A DNA stretch of 24,894 nucleotides from NCBI GenBank assembly GCA_034666665.1, contig JAXDLK010000202.1, positions 1 through 24,894 of the forward strand. Reading direction: 5' to 3'. The notes under the pieces are model-generated. The model saw only the letters and a list, made by a program, of their open reading frames with translations. It had not been told where the DNA came from and made no database searches. The stretch comes from JAXDLK01 sp034666665 (GTDB lineage: Bacteria; Desulfobacterota; Binatia; JACPRU01). Numbering within the stretch: the first letter of the stretch is position 1; each line of letters starts with the position of its first letter. Positions 13,281 through 21,699 of this stretch are shown piece after piece. The position numbers and the translations under genes were made by a program.

Positions 13281-15200
13281 GTGCGAGGGCTCTTGGCGCT
13301 CCTCGCCGCGGTTGCCCTGGCGTGTCCCACGGCCGGCGGCGCCGGCGTCGAATCCATCCTTCACGTCTTCTCGGCACGGCCGAGCCTGCCGCCGGAGCTC
13401 GAACGCGCGCTCGACGCGTACACCGCCGGCCGCTGGTTTGCGGCGCTCGAAGCTCTCGCCGGGGCCGAGCGCACGGCGGCGGAGAGCCATCGAGACGATC
13501 TCGATCTCTTGCGCGGCTCGATTCTCGCGGAGCTCGGCTGGCACGCCGATGCGGCGCGGAGCTTCGCGGCCGTGCTCGATGGTCCCGGCCCGGGCCCGTA
13601 CTATCCCCTGGCGCTTCTCCGCCTGGTCGAGGAGCATCGAGCGGACGGACGGCTGGGAGCGGTCAGCCGGGATCTCGCGCGCTATCTCGAGGATCCGTGG
13701 AGGCTCGATGACGACCGCGGCCGCCGCGTGCGCGAGCTCTTCGCCGCCTACGGAGACCTCCGCGAGGAAGGACCCCGGACCGCCCTCGAGCGGGAGCGCC
13801 TCGCCGGACGCCGGACCTGGCGGCGGCAAGGGGTGCTCGAGCGAGACCGGCCGAGCGAGCGCCTCCTCTACCTCGGGGCTCTCGATCTCCTGCGCTCGCG
13901 GCTCTACGACCGGAGCTTCGTGCTCCTCGACCGCATCGCCGTGACCAGTCCGTACCATCCCTTCGCGCTTCATACCGCGGCGCAGGATCTGTACGCGGCC
14001 GGACGCCGTGCCGACGCCGAGCACCGGATCGGCGAGCTGCTCGAGCTGCCGCCGGCGACCGCCGGGGAGGCGATGCTCGCGGATCACGCGCGTCTGGCGC
14101 TCGGCCAGATGCGCTTCGAGGCAGGGGATGCAGAATCCGCCCTCCGCGTGGCGACGAGCCTGCGGGCGAGCCCGGCGTACGGCGCCGAGGCGCGGCTATT
14201 CGCCGGCGAGGTTCACCTCGCACGCGGCCAACCGAGCCTCGCCGCGGCCTACCTCGCGGACCCGGGTGCCGGGGCGTTGCCGATCGCCCTCGAAGCCGCG
14301 CGAGGCCTCGGGCTCGGATCGGCGTACCGTGCGCTCGGCTCTCGTGCTTCGGCTGCGGACGCCGTTCGCCGTTCCCGCGATCGGGTGAGGGCGGCTCGTC
14401 TCCGGCTGCAGGCGGGTGCGGCGTCCGAAACCGCGCGCCTCCGGCGCATCGGCGAGCGCCTTCTTCGCGCGTCGGCGGAGGCCCGCGCCCGGGCGCGCGA
14501 GCGGCTCGCCCGCGGCCTCCGCCGGCTCGCCGCCGGAGATCGCCCTTTCGATCTCTGGGGGGTTCTTCGCCTGGTCACGATGTCGCACGAGCACTCGGTG
14601 CTCGGCCGCGAAGCAAACGACCTCGAGCTCCTGACCGTGATCGAGCCCGCCGCTCCCACGGCCGAAGCGAGGAGCGATGCCCTGTGGGAAGAGCTCCTCG
14701 CGAGCGAGCGGCGGCGACCGATCGAGGAGGCGCTCTGCTCTCGATTCGAGCGCATTCCGGCCGCCGGCCAGCGGGATCGCGAGGCGGGGCTGCGACTCCT
14801 CGACGTACACCTCCGGTGGCTCGCGGGTTCGATGGGACGGGCGTTCGACGAGTCTCCGGCCGGCGTCGCGGAGCAAGTGAACGCGCTCGCGCGAGAGCTC
14901 TGGCCGGAGGCGGGGCGACCGCCGCTCTTCGATCCGAAATCTCCTCCGCCTTCGCAGGTGGGTCTCTACCGGGCGGCCGTCGTCGCGCCGGCGGCGAAGC
15001 GCCAGGTTCCGAGCGCGTCCGCGATCGACGCGGCTCGCGCGTCGGCGGTCCGTCTCACGGAGCAGGCGGTCGATCGGGGGCTCGCCGCTTTGATCCGCGA
15101 TCGTCTGGCCGCGCTGGCACACATCGAGTACGATCTCGATCTCGCGCTGTCCGAGACGCTCGCCGCGAAGGCAGGCGCCGCCGGCGCCGCGCTCCGGTGA
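13281..15200 (+). CDS. Exported helical-repeat (TPR-like) protein, hypothetical
   Basis: 639 residues from GTG at 13281. A signal peptide occupies 1-21 (VRGLLALLAAVALACPTAGG). The body is almost all alpha-helical with TPR-like units, for example AYTAGRWFAALEAL, LLRGSILAELGWHADAARSF, LGALDLLRSRLYDRSFVLLDRI, LYAAGRRADAEHRI and LALGQMRFEAGDAESALRVA. A long Arg/Ala-rich helix around 370-415 and a C-terminal region (~430-639) show no recognisable motif. It is probably a periplasmic or envelope-associated scaffold; exported TPR proteins of this size are common in deltaproteobacteria-like genomes. It starts 11 nt after the VOC gene and ends 3 nt before the EVE-domain gene, so the three may be co-transcribed. 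No specific function can be assigned. Confidence 0.85.
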   Translation: MRGLLALLAAVALACPTAGGAGVESILHVFSARPSLPPELERALDAYTAGRWFAALEALAGAERTAAESHRDDLDLLRGSILAELGWHADAARSFAAVLDGPGPGPYYPLALLRLVEEHRADGRLGAVSRDLARYLEDPWRLDDDRGRRVRELFAAYGDLREEGPRTALERERLAGRRTWRRQGVLERDRPSERLLYLGALDLLRSRLYDRSFVLLDRIAVTSPYHPFALHTAAQDLYAAGRRADAEHRIGELLELPPATAGEAMLADHARLALGQMRFEAGDAESALRVATSLRASPAYGAEARLFAGEVHLARGQPSLAAAYLADPGAGALPIALEAARGLGLGSAYRALGSRASAADAVRRSRDRVRAARLRLQAGAASETARLRRIGERLLRASAEARARARERLARGLRRLAAGDRPFDLWGVLRLVTMSHEHSVLGREANDLELLTVIEPAAPTAEARSDALWEELLASERRRPIEEALCSRFERIPAAGQRDREAGLRLLDVHLRWLAGSMGRAFDESPAGVAEQVNALARELWPEAGRPPLFDPKSPPPSQVGLYRAAVVAPAAKRQVPSASAIDAARASAVRLTEQAVDRGLAALIRDRLAALAHIEYDLDLALSETLAAKAGAAGAALR

Positions 15201-15203
15201 CAC

Positions 15204-15614
15204 ATGGCGAAGTCGTGGCTCTTCAAGACCGAGCCCTCGAGCTACTCGTTCGGCGATCTCGAGGCGGAGGGACGCACCGTCTGGGACGGCGTGCGGAATG
15301 CGCTCGCGCGGAAGCACCTGGCCATGGTTCAGCGCGGCGACGAAGTCCTCGTCTACCACACCGGCGACGAGAAGGCGGTGGTCGGCGTGGCGCGCGCCGT
15401 GAGCGACACGCGGCCGGACCCAGCCGACGGGAAGCTGCTCGTCGTCGACCTCGTGCCGGTGCGGCGGCTCGCGAGCGCGGTTACGCTCGCCGCCGTCAAG
15501 GCGAACCCCGAGCTCCGCTCGTTTCCGCTCGTGCGGCTGCCGCGGCTCTCGGTGATGCCGGTGTCGGCGGCCGAGCGCGCCGAGCTCGAGAAGCTGGAGA
15601 AGCGGGCTACTTGA
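15204..15614 (+). CDS. EVE-domain (PUA-like) protein
   Basis: 136 residues typical of single-domain EVE proteins related to human thymocyte nuclear protein 1: WLFKTEPSSYSFGDL (5-19), WDGVRN (27-32), GDEVLVYHTGDEKAVVGVA (45-63), SFPLVRLPRLSVMPVS. EVE domains bind modified bases in DNA or RNA through an aromatic cage; bacterial members are often stand-alone and some are tied to restriction or stress functions. No restriction or toxin gene is adjacent. The gene starts 3 nt after the TPR-like gene, and its last 8 nt overlap the convergent end of the cyclase-family gene. Confidence 0.93.
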   Translation: MAKSWLFKTEPSSYSFGDLEAEGRTVWDGVRNALARKHLAMVQRGDEVLVYHTGDEKAVVGVARAVSDTRPDPADGKLLVVDLVPVRRLASAVTLAAVKANPELRSFPLVRLPRLSVMPVSAAERAELEKLEKRAT

Positions 15615-16569
15615 TCGCCTGCGGGTTCACCGGCGAGCCGACGGCGCCGCTGATCGGCAGCGGCGGCGCCACGAAGAAGAACTCGCTCACGCCGTCCGTC
15701 GCGCAGTCTTCGGCGAGGCCTTCGAGATCGAAGATCTCGCCGATCAAGATCCCCGTGTGGACGAGGGAAACGCAGTGGATCGGCTGGAACACGTCGGACG
15801 TCTCGTTGGGGATCACTTCGGTCCCCCACGTGTCGGTGGCGTAGCCGGCGATCTCCTTCTGGTAGATCCACTCGGCGCACGTGAGGCTGAGCCCCGGCGC
15901 GTCCCCGCCCATCGCGTACGTGCCCCAGCCCTGCTCGCGGCACATGGCCAGCTGGCCCGTCCGGATCAGCACGACGTCGCCGCGCTCCACCGTGACGTTC
16001 TGCCGGGCGGCCGCGGCGTCCAGGTCCTCGGGATAGATCGGCTCCCCCGGCTCGAGCCAGCGGACGCCCCGCAGGCGCGGAACGTCCAGCAGCACCCCCC
16101 GGGTGGCGAGCCGGTCTCGCAGGGCGAAGATGCTGTTCGCCTGCGCGCCCTGGCTGTTCACCAGCGCCGGCCCGCGGTCGTTGTACATCTTGCCGTCGAA
16201 GAAGATGTGGGCGAGCGCGTCCCACTGGGTGGCGCACTGCAGCGGCATGATCACGGCGTCGTCCGTGTAGCGGAGGCCGGGGAGCCAGTCCTGGGCCCCG
16301 GAAGCGATGTCGCCCCCGTCCTGGAGCATGTAATGGATGGGATTCACGCGTCCGGCATAGCCGGTTTGCGGCCCCGTCGAGTCGAACGGGATCGCCAGGC
16401 TGAACATCTTTCCCTGCCGCACGAGAGCGGCGGCGGAACGCAGCTTGTCGGTCGTGACGAAGTTGACCGTGCCCGCCTCGTCGTCGGCGCCCCAGCGTCC
16501 CCAATTCGAGAAGCGGCGCGCCATCTCGCGCACGTCGTCGATCGTGAATCGGAGCTTCTTGTCCGCCAT
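15607..16569 (-). CDS. Cyclase-family (kynurenine formamidase-like) hydrolase
   Basis: 320 residues of the PF04199 'cyclase' family: RFSNWGRWGADDEAGTVNFVT near the N-terminus, the metal-binding segment CATQWDALAHIFFDG (112-126), VERGDVVLIRTGQ, and a C-terminal DGVSEFFFVAPPLPISGAVGSPVNP. The classical HxGTHxD motif of small formamidases is replaced by the QWDALAH form common in the longer branch. These enzymes hydrolyse amides or lactones such as N-formylkynurenine, or act on polyketide-like rings. I chose ATG at 16569 because GGAGGA lies about 5 nt upstream and the family N-terminus follows; the frame stays open further upstream without similarity. It is divergent from the monooxygenase gene. 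Confidence 0.9.
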   Translation of the reverse strand: MADKKLRFTIDDVREMARRFSNWGRWGADDEAGTVNFVTTDKLRSAAALVRQGKMFSLAIPFDSTGPQTGYAGRVNPIHYMLQDGGDIASGAQDWLPGLRYTDDAVIMPLQCATQWDALAHIFFDGKMYNDRGPALVNSQGAQANSIFALRDRLATRGVLLDVPRLRGVRWLEPGEPIYPEDLDAAAARQNVTVERGDVVLIRTGQLAMCREQGWGTYAMGGDAPGLSLTCAEWIYQKEIAGYATDTWGTEVIPNETSDVFQPIHCVSLVHTGILIGEIFDLEGLAEDCATDGVSEFFFVAPPLPISGAVGSPVNPQAIK

Positions 16570-16743
16570 CGCACGTTCCTCCGCCGAGCGCGGAAGCGTC
16601 GAGGCTCGAGGCGGGAAAGTCAAGGTCGTGGGTCTCGCGCCGGGACGTGGATGCCGGACCGGAAGGCGCTCAGCACTCGAACGATTTCGCCCTGGCAGCA
16701 GGGTTCTGCGAGCGTGGCTTCTCGCCGGCGGGTCGCCTTGCAA

Positions 16744-16769
16744 GCGAGTTCCCTTTGGGTAACGCTCGC
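16744..16769. repeat. Small imperfect hairpin before the monooxygenase start
   Basis: GCGAG (16744-16748) pairs with CTCGC (16765-16769), and an inner CCC/GGG (16751-16753, 16757-16759) closes a TTT loop. It ends 6 nt before the ATG at 16776, over the place where a ribosome-binding site would be; no other Shine-Dalgarno is obvious. A role in translation control is speculative. Confidence 0.35.
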
Positions 16770-16775
16770 CGGCCT

Positions 16776-17705
16776 ATGACGCGGAAGGTGAAGTTCGGCG
16801 TGACGCTGCCGCAGTTCGGCGCGAGCTGGGCGGAGGCGCGGGAGATGGCGGAGCTCGCCGAGGAGGTCGGGTTCGACTCCGTCTGGGTCGCGGACCACGT
16901 CTTCGGGGTGGGCGCGGAGGACCCGCTCGAGGCCTGGACCGAGATGACGGCCGTCGCGATGGTCACACGGCGCGTGGAGATCGGCTTCCTCGTGCTCTGC
17001 AACAGCTATCGCCATCCACCGCTGCTGGCGAAGATGGCGACGACGTTCGACCAGATCTCCGAGGGACGGCTGATCCTCGGCTACGGCGCCGGCTGGTTCC
17101 AGCAGGAGTACGAGGCCTACGGCTACGAGTTTCCGAACATTCACACGCGACTCGAGCAGCTCGAGGAGGGTCTCGAGATCCTGAAGAAGATGTGGACCGA
17201 GGAGGCGCCCACCTTCAACGGGCTCCACTACAGCATCGAGAACGCGCGCTGCATGCCGAAGCCGACGCGGACGCCCCATCCGCCGATCGTGATCGGCGGG
17301 GCCGGCGAGAAGATCCTCCTGAAGCTCGTGGCCCGCTATGCCGACATCTGGAACAACCTCGGCATGACCCACCGGGACGTCTCGCACAAGCTCGAGGTGC
17401 TGCGCGGGCACTGTCAGCGCCTCGGCCGTGACTTCGACGAGATCGAGGTGTCGCAGCAGACGCTCGCCGCGGTCGGATCGTCCGCTGCCGACGCGCAGCG
17501 CCGAACCGAGGCCGTGCACCAAGAGATCGGCTTCCTGAGCGGCGCCCCCGAGCTCTGCCTCACCGGTACACCCGCGGAGATCGTCGAACGGGTGCGCAAG
17601 AACCTCGACCTCGGCATCACGAGCTTCGTCATGAGCTTCGGCAGGAGAGCGCAGGCAGACAGCTTCAGGCTCTTCGGTGACGAGGTCATCCCGGCATTCC
17701 GGTAG
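16776..17705 (+). CDS. Luciferase-like monooxygenase (LLM class, FMN- or F420-dependent oxidoreductase)
   Basis: 309 residues with a TIM-barrel luciferase fold: KFGVTLPQFGASWAEAREMAELAEEVGFDSVWVADHV (split: VTLPQFG 9-15; GFDSVWVADHV 32-42), RRVEIGFLVL, HPPLLAKMATTFDQISEGRLILGYGAGW, HPPIVIGGAGEKILLKLVARYADIWN, and a C-terminal FGDEVIPAFR. The 'ISEGRLILGYGAGW' and 'PIVIGGAGEK' segments are hallmarks of the LLM family, where F420 or FMN is the cofactor; the sequence alone does not decide which. Such genes are abundant in actinobacteria and in Binatota-like organisms, often in hydrocarbon or sterol degradation. The start at 16776 removes an out-of-family N-terminal extension. It is divergent from the cyclase-family gene across 206 nt. 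Confidence 0.92.
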   Translation: MTRKVKFGVTLPQFGASWAEAREMAELAEEVGFDSVWVADHVFGVGAEDPLEAWTEMTAVAMVTRRVEIGFLVLCNSYRHPPLLAKMATTFDQISEGRLILGYGAGWFQQEYEAYGYEFPNIHTRLEQLEEGLEILKKMWTEEAPTFNGLHYSIENARCMPKPTRTPHPPIVIGGAGEKILLKLVARYADIWNNLGMTHRDVSHKLEVLRGHCQRLGRDFDEIEVSQQTLAAVGSSAADAQRRTEAVHQEIGFLSGAPELCLTGTPAEIVERVRKNLDLGITSFVMSFGRRAQADSFRLFGDEVIPAFR

Positions 17706-17888
17706 TTTCTTCCTCCCGTCGAGATCTCGCCGCGGCCCGTCGCGAAGTTGACGAAGGCAGTGCCGGCGAGCGCTCTACGCGCCAAAACTGCAGGTATTCC
17801 GCGGCTTCCCGCCCGGAATCGTCGAGGCATGGAAGGTGCAAGGAGTTCCTTCAGCGGCGTCTCGCTAGGCCGCGAAGGAAGCTCGAGA

Positions 17889-18065
17889 ATGCATCAAGAA
17901 ACAAGAGTGGGCCGGGGCTCCCGGCGTGTCGAAGGAACCGAGATCATCGGCATCGCGTTTCTCGCGATCTCGGTCTTTCTCGGAATGGTGAAGATCGTCC
18001 AGGCGACGATCGGAGAAGCCCGGGCGGAGCCCACGTCCTCGGTCGCGGAAGCAGGAGCACGCTGA
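17889..18065 (+). CDS. 58-aa single-pass membrane peptide upstream of the glycosyltransferase
   Basis: The frame begins further upstream (17748), but the ATG at 17889 with AAGGAAG about 8 nt before it is the likelier start. The peptide has a basic N-terminus (HQETRVGRGSRR), one hydrophobic helix (IIGIAFLAISVFLGMVKIV, about 20-38) and a short C-terminal tail. Its TGA shares one base with the ATG of the following glycosylphosphotransferase (TGATG), implying coupled translation and perhaps a structural partner at the membrane. No family is recognised. The 183 nt before it (17706-17888) contain no other gene that I can see. Confidence 0.6.
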   Translation: MHQETRVGRGSRRVEGTEIIGIAFLAISVFLGMVKIVQATIGEARAEPTSSVAEAGAR

Positions 18066-19720
18066 TGCTCAACCCCGCGATCCTCGAGGTAGGGTCCCTC
18101 TTCGTCATCGTGTGCTCGGCCTTGCTCTTCTGGCCGAACCCGGTTCCTTTCGACGCCGAGCATGCGATCCACCGGTTGATCCAGGCGATGCTGCCGGCCG
18201 CATGCTGCGCCGTCTCCTATTATTACAACGATCTCTACGATCTCCGAGTCGTCCGCAGCTGGGGCGAGTACTGCCGGCGGCTCCTGCGAGCGGTCGGCAT
18301 CGCCTGCATGCTGCTGGTCACCTTCTACACGCTGGTACCGGAGACCCGACACGCGGGCGATCCGCTGGTGTCGACGGTCGGCATCCTGCTGTTGCTCGTC
18401 GGCGTCTCGGTGCCTCTGCGCCTGGCGCTCTACGCGGTCATCGAGAAGCGCGTCACCGCGCAGCGAGTCGTCATCGTCGGTACGAACCCGCTCGCCAAGA
18501 AGATCATCGAAGCGATCGAGTCGGAACGGCACTTCCGCTACCACATCGCCGGCGTCACCGACGGCGATTCCACGCCGGTCGAGGTGTCCGCGGACGAACC
18601 CGTGCTCCGCTACCCGTTCGTGACGCCGCTGTCGCAGCTCGCCCGCCTGATCGAGGAGACGCGGCCCGATCGCATCATCGTGGCCCGCACGAAGGACGCC
18701 GAGCTTCCCGTGCCGGAGCTCCTCGAGCTACGCGGCCGCCGCATCGTCGTCGAGGACGGCCTCGAAGCCTACGAGCGCATGACCGGCAAGCTCCCGATCG
18801 ACTTCGTGGCGGCGAGCAGCATCATCTTCTCGACCGATTTCCGGAAGTCCACCCTACGCCTCGCCTTCACCCGCGTGCTCAGCATGACGATCTCGGCGCT
18901 CGGGCTGATGCTCACCCTGCCGGTGTGCGCGTTGATCGCGCTCGCGATCAAGCTCGATACGGGCGGTGCCGTGCTGTTCGTGCAGAAGCGTATCGGGCTC
19001 TACGGCCGCCAGTTCCGGCTCTTCAAGTTCCGCAGCATGCACCCGGTGACGGCCGGCTCCGCGTGGACCGGCAGCGACGACTCGCGGATCACGCGTGTGG
19101 GTCACTGGCTGCGAAAGTATCGGCTCGACGAGCTGCCCCAGCTCTGGAACATCCTCAAGGGCGACATGAACCTGATCGGCCCGCGGCCCTACCCGGTCGA
19201 CAACCGGCAGGTTCTGATCGAGAACATTCCCTACTATCCGATCCGCTCGATGATCCGGCCCGGTCTCACCGGCTGGGCACAGGTGCGTAACGGCTACGCC
19301 GGGGGACTCGAGGAGGAGCGGGAGAAGATGTGCTACGACCTGTACTATCTGAAGCACCTCTCTCCCTGGCTCGACTTCCGGATCCTCGTCGACACCGTCA
19401 AGATCGTCCTGCTCGGTGATCCGCATCGGGAGCCCGCTCGCCGCGCGGCGCAGCATCGCGACGTCGCGGAGGCACCGTCCAAGGGCGCCGCCGAACGCGC
19501 CGCGGCTCCGGCTCCGGCGCCCGTCGCTCGCCCGGCCGTCGCGCATCGACCCCAGGACGGCGACCGTGCCGAAGGCTCGCGGCTGCCGCTCGGCAACGGA
19601 ATGGGTGCGGCAGCGCTGCAGACGGTGGAAGACTCCGAAAGCCTCCTCGGCGCCGCGAACCGCTGCTTCGTCGACCCCGAGATCGCCATCGAGTCCCGCC
19701 GGCTGTTCCACCGGAACTGA
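18065..19720 (+). CDS. Exopolysaccharide polyprenyl glycosylphosphotransferase (initiating sugar transferase)
   Basis: 551 residues. Membrane helices lie near 8-24, 40-55, 75-93 and 103-126, followed by a CoA-binding-like nucleotide fold (RVVIVGTNPLAKKI at 134-147). The catalytic bacterial sugar-transferase domain spans ~265-452 with a further helix (270-296), QKRIGLYGRQFRLFKFRSM (307-325), LDELPQLWNILKGDMNLIGPRP (354-375) and RPGLTGWAQV (398-407). This is the WcaJ/WbaP/EpsB-type enzyme that places the first sugar-1-phosphate on undecaprenyl phosphate for exopolysaccharide or O-antigen synthesis. A tail of about 98 residues after GDPHRE, rich in Ala, Pro and Arg, is not part of the family core. 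No other polysaccharide genes are in the window, so the enzyme appears isolated. Confidence 0.94.
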   Translation: MLNPAILEVGSLFVIVCSALLFWPNPVPFDAEHAIHRLIQAMLPAACCAVSYYYNDLYDLRVVRSWGEYCRRLLRAVGIACMLLVTFYTLVPETRHAGDPLVSTVGILLLLVGVSVPLRLALYAVIEKRVTAQRVVIVGTNPLAKKIIEAIESERHFRYHIAGVTDGDSTPVEVSADEPVLRYPFVTPLSQLARLIEETRPDRIIVARTKDAELPVPELLELRGRRIVVEDGLEAYERMTGKLPIDFVAASSIIFSTDFRKSTLRLAFTRVLSMTISALGLMLTLPVCALIALAIKLDTGGAVLFVQKRIGLYGRQFRLFKFRSMHPVTAGSAWTGSDDSRITRVGHWLRKYRLDELPQLWNILKGDMNLIGPRPYPVDNRQVLIENIPYYPIRSMIRPGLTGWAQVRNGYAGGLEEEREKMCYDLYYLKHLSPWLDFRILVDTVKIVLLGDPHREPARRAAQHRDVAEAPSKGAAERAAAPAPAPVARPAVAHRPQDGDRAEGSRLPLGNGMGAAALQTVEDSESLLGAANRCFVDPEIAIESRRLFHRN

Positions 19721-19876
19721 CGCCTTCCCGAGTTCGACGGACGCTCCGACCACGTGCCGACGTGGCGGGGCGTCCCGACCGCGGCCGCCTTCGCACCACC
19801 TTGACCGGTCTCGCCAAATGGGTCAGGAGTCCCCGGTTCGACTCGACCATCGCAAGGCACGATCAAGGAGGATCAA

Positions 19877-20812
19877 ATGGCTCTACTCGAGGGGAAGGTC
19901 GCGCTCGTCACGGGAGCTGGCCGCGGTATCGGCCGTGAGGAGGCGCTGGCCCTCGCGAAGCACGGCGCGAAGGTGGTGGTAAACGACCTCGGCGGCGGCT
20001 TCGATGGCAGCGGCAAGGACAGCGGCCCGGCGCAGCAGGTCGTGGACGAGATCAAGGCCGCCGGCGGCGAAGCGGTGGCCAACGGCGACAACGTCGCCGA
20101 CTTCCAGGGCGCCAAGCGCATGCTCGAGTGCGCGGTCGACAACTTCGGCAAGCTGAACATCGTCGTGAACAACGCGGGCATCCTCCGCGATCGCATGATC
20201 TTCAACATGTCCGAAGACGACTGGGACAGCGTCATCGCGGTGCATCTCAAGGGCACCTTCTGCGTCACCCGCCACGCCGCGGAGTACTGGCGGAACGAGC
20301 ACAAGAACGGGAACGTCGTCGGCGGTCGGGTGATCAACACCTCGTCCGACTCCGGAATCCTCGGCAACGCCAGTCAGTCGAACTACGGAGCGGCCAAGGC
20401 GGCGATCGCGGCGTTCTCGATCATCGTCGATCAGGAGCTGAAGAAGTACGGAGTCACCGTGAACGCGATCGCGCCGGTCGCGCGCACCCGCCTCACGGTC
20501 GACGCCACGCCCGCGACGGCGGCGATCATGGGGAAGACGCCCGGCGAGGGCGAGTTCGACGTCTTCGATCCGGCCAACGTGGCGCCGCTGGTGGTCTGGC
20601 TCGGCAGCGACGATGCGGGCGACGTGCACGGACAGGTATTCCGCGTGGGCGGGCGCGCCGTGTGGCTGATGCAGCCGTGGCACACCGCGGCTGTGGTCAA
20701 AGGGGAGAAGCGCTGGGAGCCGGCGGAGCTCGGCAAACGGCTGAAGGCCGAGCTCGCCAAGGGCGTGGTCAAGCGCGAGACCACCGCCGACGTGTTCTCC
20801 AGCGGCCTCTAA
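19877..20812 (+). CDS. Short-chain dehydrogenase/reductase, MFE2-like 3-hydroxyacyl-CoA dehydrogenase type
   Basis: 311 residues with TGAGRGIGR (12-20) for NAD(P) binding, NNAG at 98-101, catalytic Ser near 157-159, and Tyr170/Lys174 in NYGAAKAA. The insertion VVVNDLGGGFDGSGKDSGPAQQVVDEIKAAGG (35-64, split) resembles the N-terminal dehydrogenase of peroxisomal multifunctional enzyme 2, so a 3-hydroxyacyl-CoA or related substrate is likely. Compared with ordinary FabG-like SDRs it has a ~50-residue C-terminal extension (GRAVWLMQPWHTAAVVKGEKRWEP..., split at 20700). A clear AAGGAGG lies 5 nt before the ATG. It could supply the dehydrogenase step missing from the thiolase/MaoC operon, but it lies 10 kb away with its own signals. 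Confidence 0.93.
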   Translation: MALLEGKVALVTGAGRGIGREEALALAKHGAKVVVNDLGGGFDGSGKDSGPAQQVVDEIKAAGGEAVANGDNVADFQGAKRMLECAVDNFGKLNIVVNNAGILRDRMIFNMSEDDWDSVIAVHLKGTFCVTRHAAEYWRNEHKNGNVVGGRVINTSSDSGILGNASQSNYGAAKAAIAAFSIIVDQELKKYGVTVNAIAPVARTRLTVDATPATAAIMGKTPGEGEFDVFDPANVAPLVVWLGSDDAGDVHGQVFRVGGRAVWLMQPWHTAAVVKGEKRWEPAELGKRLKAELAKGVVKRETTADVFSSGL

Positions 20813-20822
20813 TTCAGATCGG

Positions 20823-20848
20823 GGCGGCGCGGCGACGGCCGCGCCGCC
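20823..20848. terminator. Perfect 11-bp GC stem-loop after the SDR gene
   Basis: Arms 20823-20833 and 20838-20848 are exact complements of all G and C around a GACG loop, 10 nt after the SDR stop. There is no T-run, so it is either a weak or Rho-assisted terminator or an mRNA-end stabiliser. It also sits 19 nt ahead of the phosphatase start. Confidence 0.55.
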
Positions 20849-20867
20849 TACGCAATCGGCGGCGGGC

Positions 20868-21353
20868 GTGAACGTCCTCTTCGTCTGTCACGCGAACACC
20901 AGTCGCTCGATCATGGCCGAGGCCCTGCTCCGGCGCATGGTCGAGGAGAGCGGCGTCGGATCTCGCGTGCGGGTCGATTCTGCCGGCGTCGCGCCGTATG
21001 CCCGCGACGGAGCGCTCGTGTCGCTCGATACGCGCTTCGCGCTCCGCGACCTGGGCATCGACGTCGACGAGCGTGTCACCTCGACGGACCTCAAACGGAA
21101 TCTCCACCTTCTCGCGGAGGCGGACGTCGTGCTGGCGATGACCGGCGAGCAGAAGGCGATCGTGGAACGCATGCCCGAGGCCGCCGGCAAACGGATCGCG
21201 ACCCTCCGCGAGTTCGTCGGCGAAGCCGGGGACATCGCCGACCCGGCGACGCGGGACGAGAGCTTCTTTCGTGAGACCTGCGCCGAGATCCGCCGCTGTC
21301 TGGAGCTCGCGGTGCCGAAGCTCGTATCCCATTTGCCCGAGACGGTGCGGTGA
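20868..21353 (+). CDS. Low-molecular-weight protein-tyrosine-phosphatase / arsenate-reductase-like protein
   Basis: 161 residues. The P-loop CHANTSRS carries the nucleophile Cys7 and Arg13 of the CX5R motif at the extreme N-terminus, and the general acid is probably Asp125 in GDIADPATRD. This is the LMW-PTP fold, whose bacterial members dephosphorylate tyrosine kinases of polysaccharide synthesis or, in related forms, reduce arsenate. The extra cysteines needed by thioredoxin-type ArsC are not in the usual C-terminal position, so a phosphatase role is favoured. The start is GTG at 20868. Its stop overlaps the GTG of the ROK remnant by 4 nt (GTGA), so the phosphatase and kinase genes were once a coupled pair leading towards polyphosphate kinase. 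Confidence 0.88.
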   Translation: MNVLFVCHANTSRSIMAEALLRRMVEESGVGSRVRVDSAGVAPYARDGALVSLDTRFALRDLGIDVDERVTSTDLKRNLHLLAEADVVLAMTGEQKAIVERMPEAAGKRIATLREFVGEAGDIADPATRDESFFRETCAEIRRCLELAVPKLVSHLPETVR

Positions 21354-21616
21354 CGGCGACGAAGCGCGAACGCCGCAAGGCGCGACCCATCGCCAAGCCG
21401 GCGACGCTGTCGATCGACATCGGCGGCGGCGGAATCAAGGCGTCGGTTCTCGATGCAAACGGCAAGCGGACGTGCGACTTCGTCCGCGTCTGGACCGGCG
21501 ATCCGGAGAAATGGCCGATGATCGAGCGACGACGGTCGAAGACACGGGCGAAGCCTCGGCGGAAGCGGGCTGGCGCGGCGGCGGGCGCTCGCGCACGCCG
21601 GACGCGTCGCGGCTGA
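21350..21616 (+). pseudogene. Truncated ROK-family kinase remnant (polyphosphate-glucokinase-like N-terminus)
   Basis: The first ~45 residues read as the N-terminus of a ROK-type sugar kinase: ATLSIDIGGGGIKASVLDANGKRTCDFVRV, where DIGGxGIK is the phosphate-1 motif seen in polyphosphate glucokinases and glucokinases. After about base 21500 the family resemblance stops, and the frame becomes Arg/Lys/Ala-rich (RRRSKTRAKPRRKRAG) before ending at 88 residues, against about 240-260 in the intact family. No other frame before the polyphosphate kinase start (21700) continues the kinase. An internal deletion is the simplest reading. Functional expression as a short peptide is possible but unlikely. 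The start is GTG at 21350, overlapping the phosphatase stop. Confidence 0.7.
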
Positions 21617-21699
21617 CGTACGGCGAAAGCTTTACGGAAGGCTCGCACGGCTCGATCCGGGGCGTTGAACTGGAACGAGATTCGGTAGAACCTCGACGG

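Noticed and set aside
15607..15614. 8-nt overlap of the EVE-domain and cyclase-family genes at their 3' ends
   Set aside because: Short convergent stop overlaps are common in compact genomes; nothing suggests a special mechanism.
19835..19844. GGTTCGACTC, resembling a tRNA T-loop, before the SDR gene
   Set aside because: No acceptor, D or anticodon stem could be formed around it, so it is not a tRNA.
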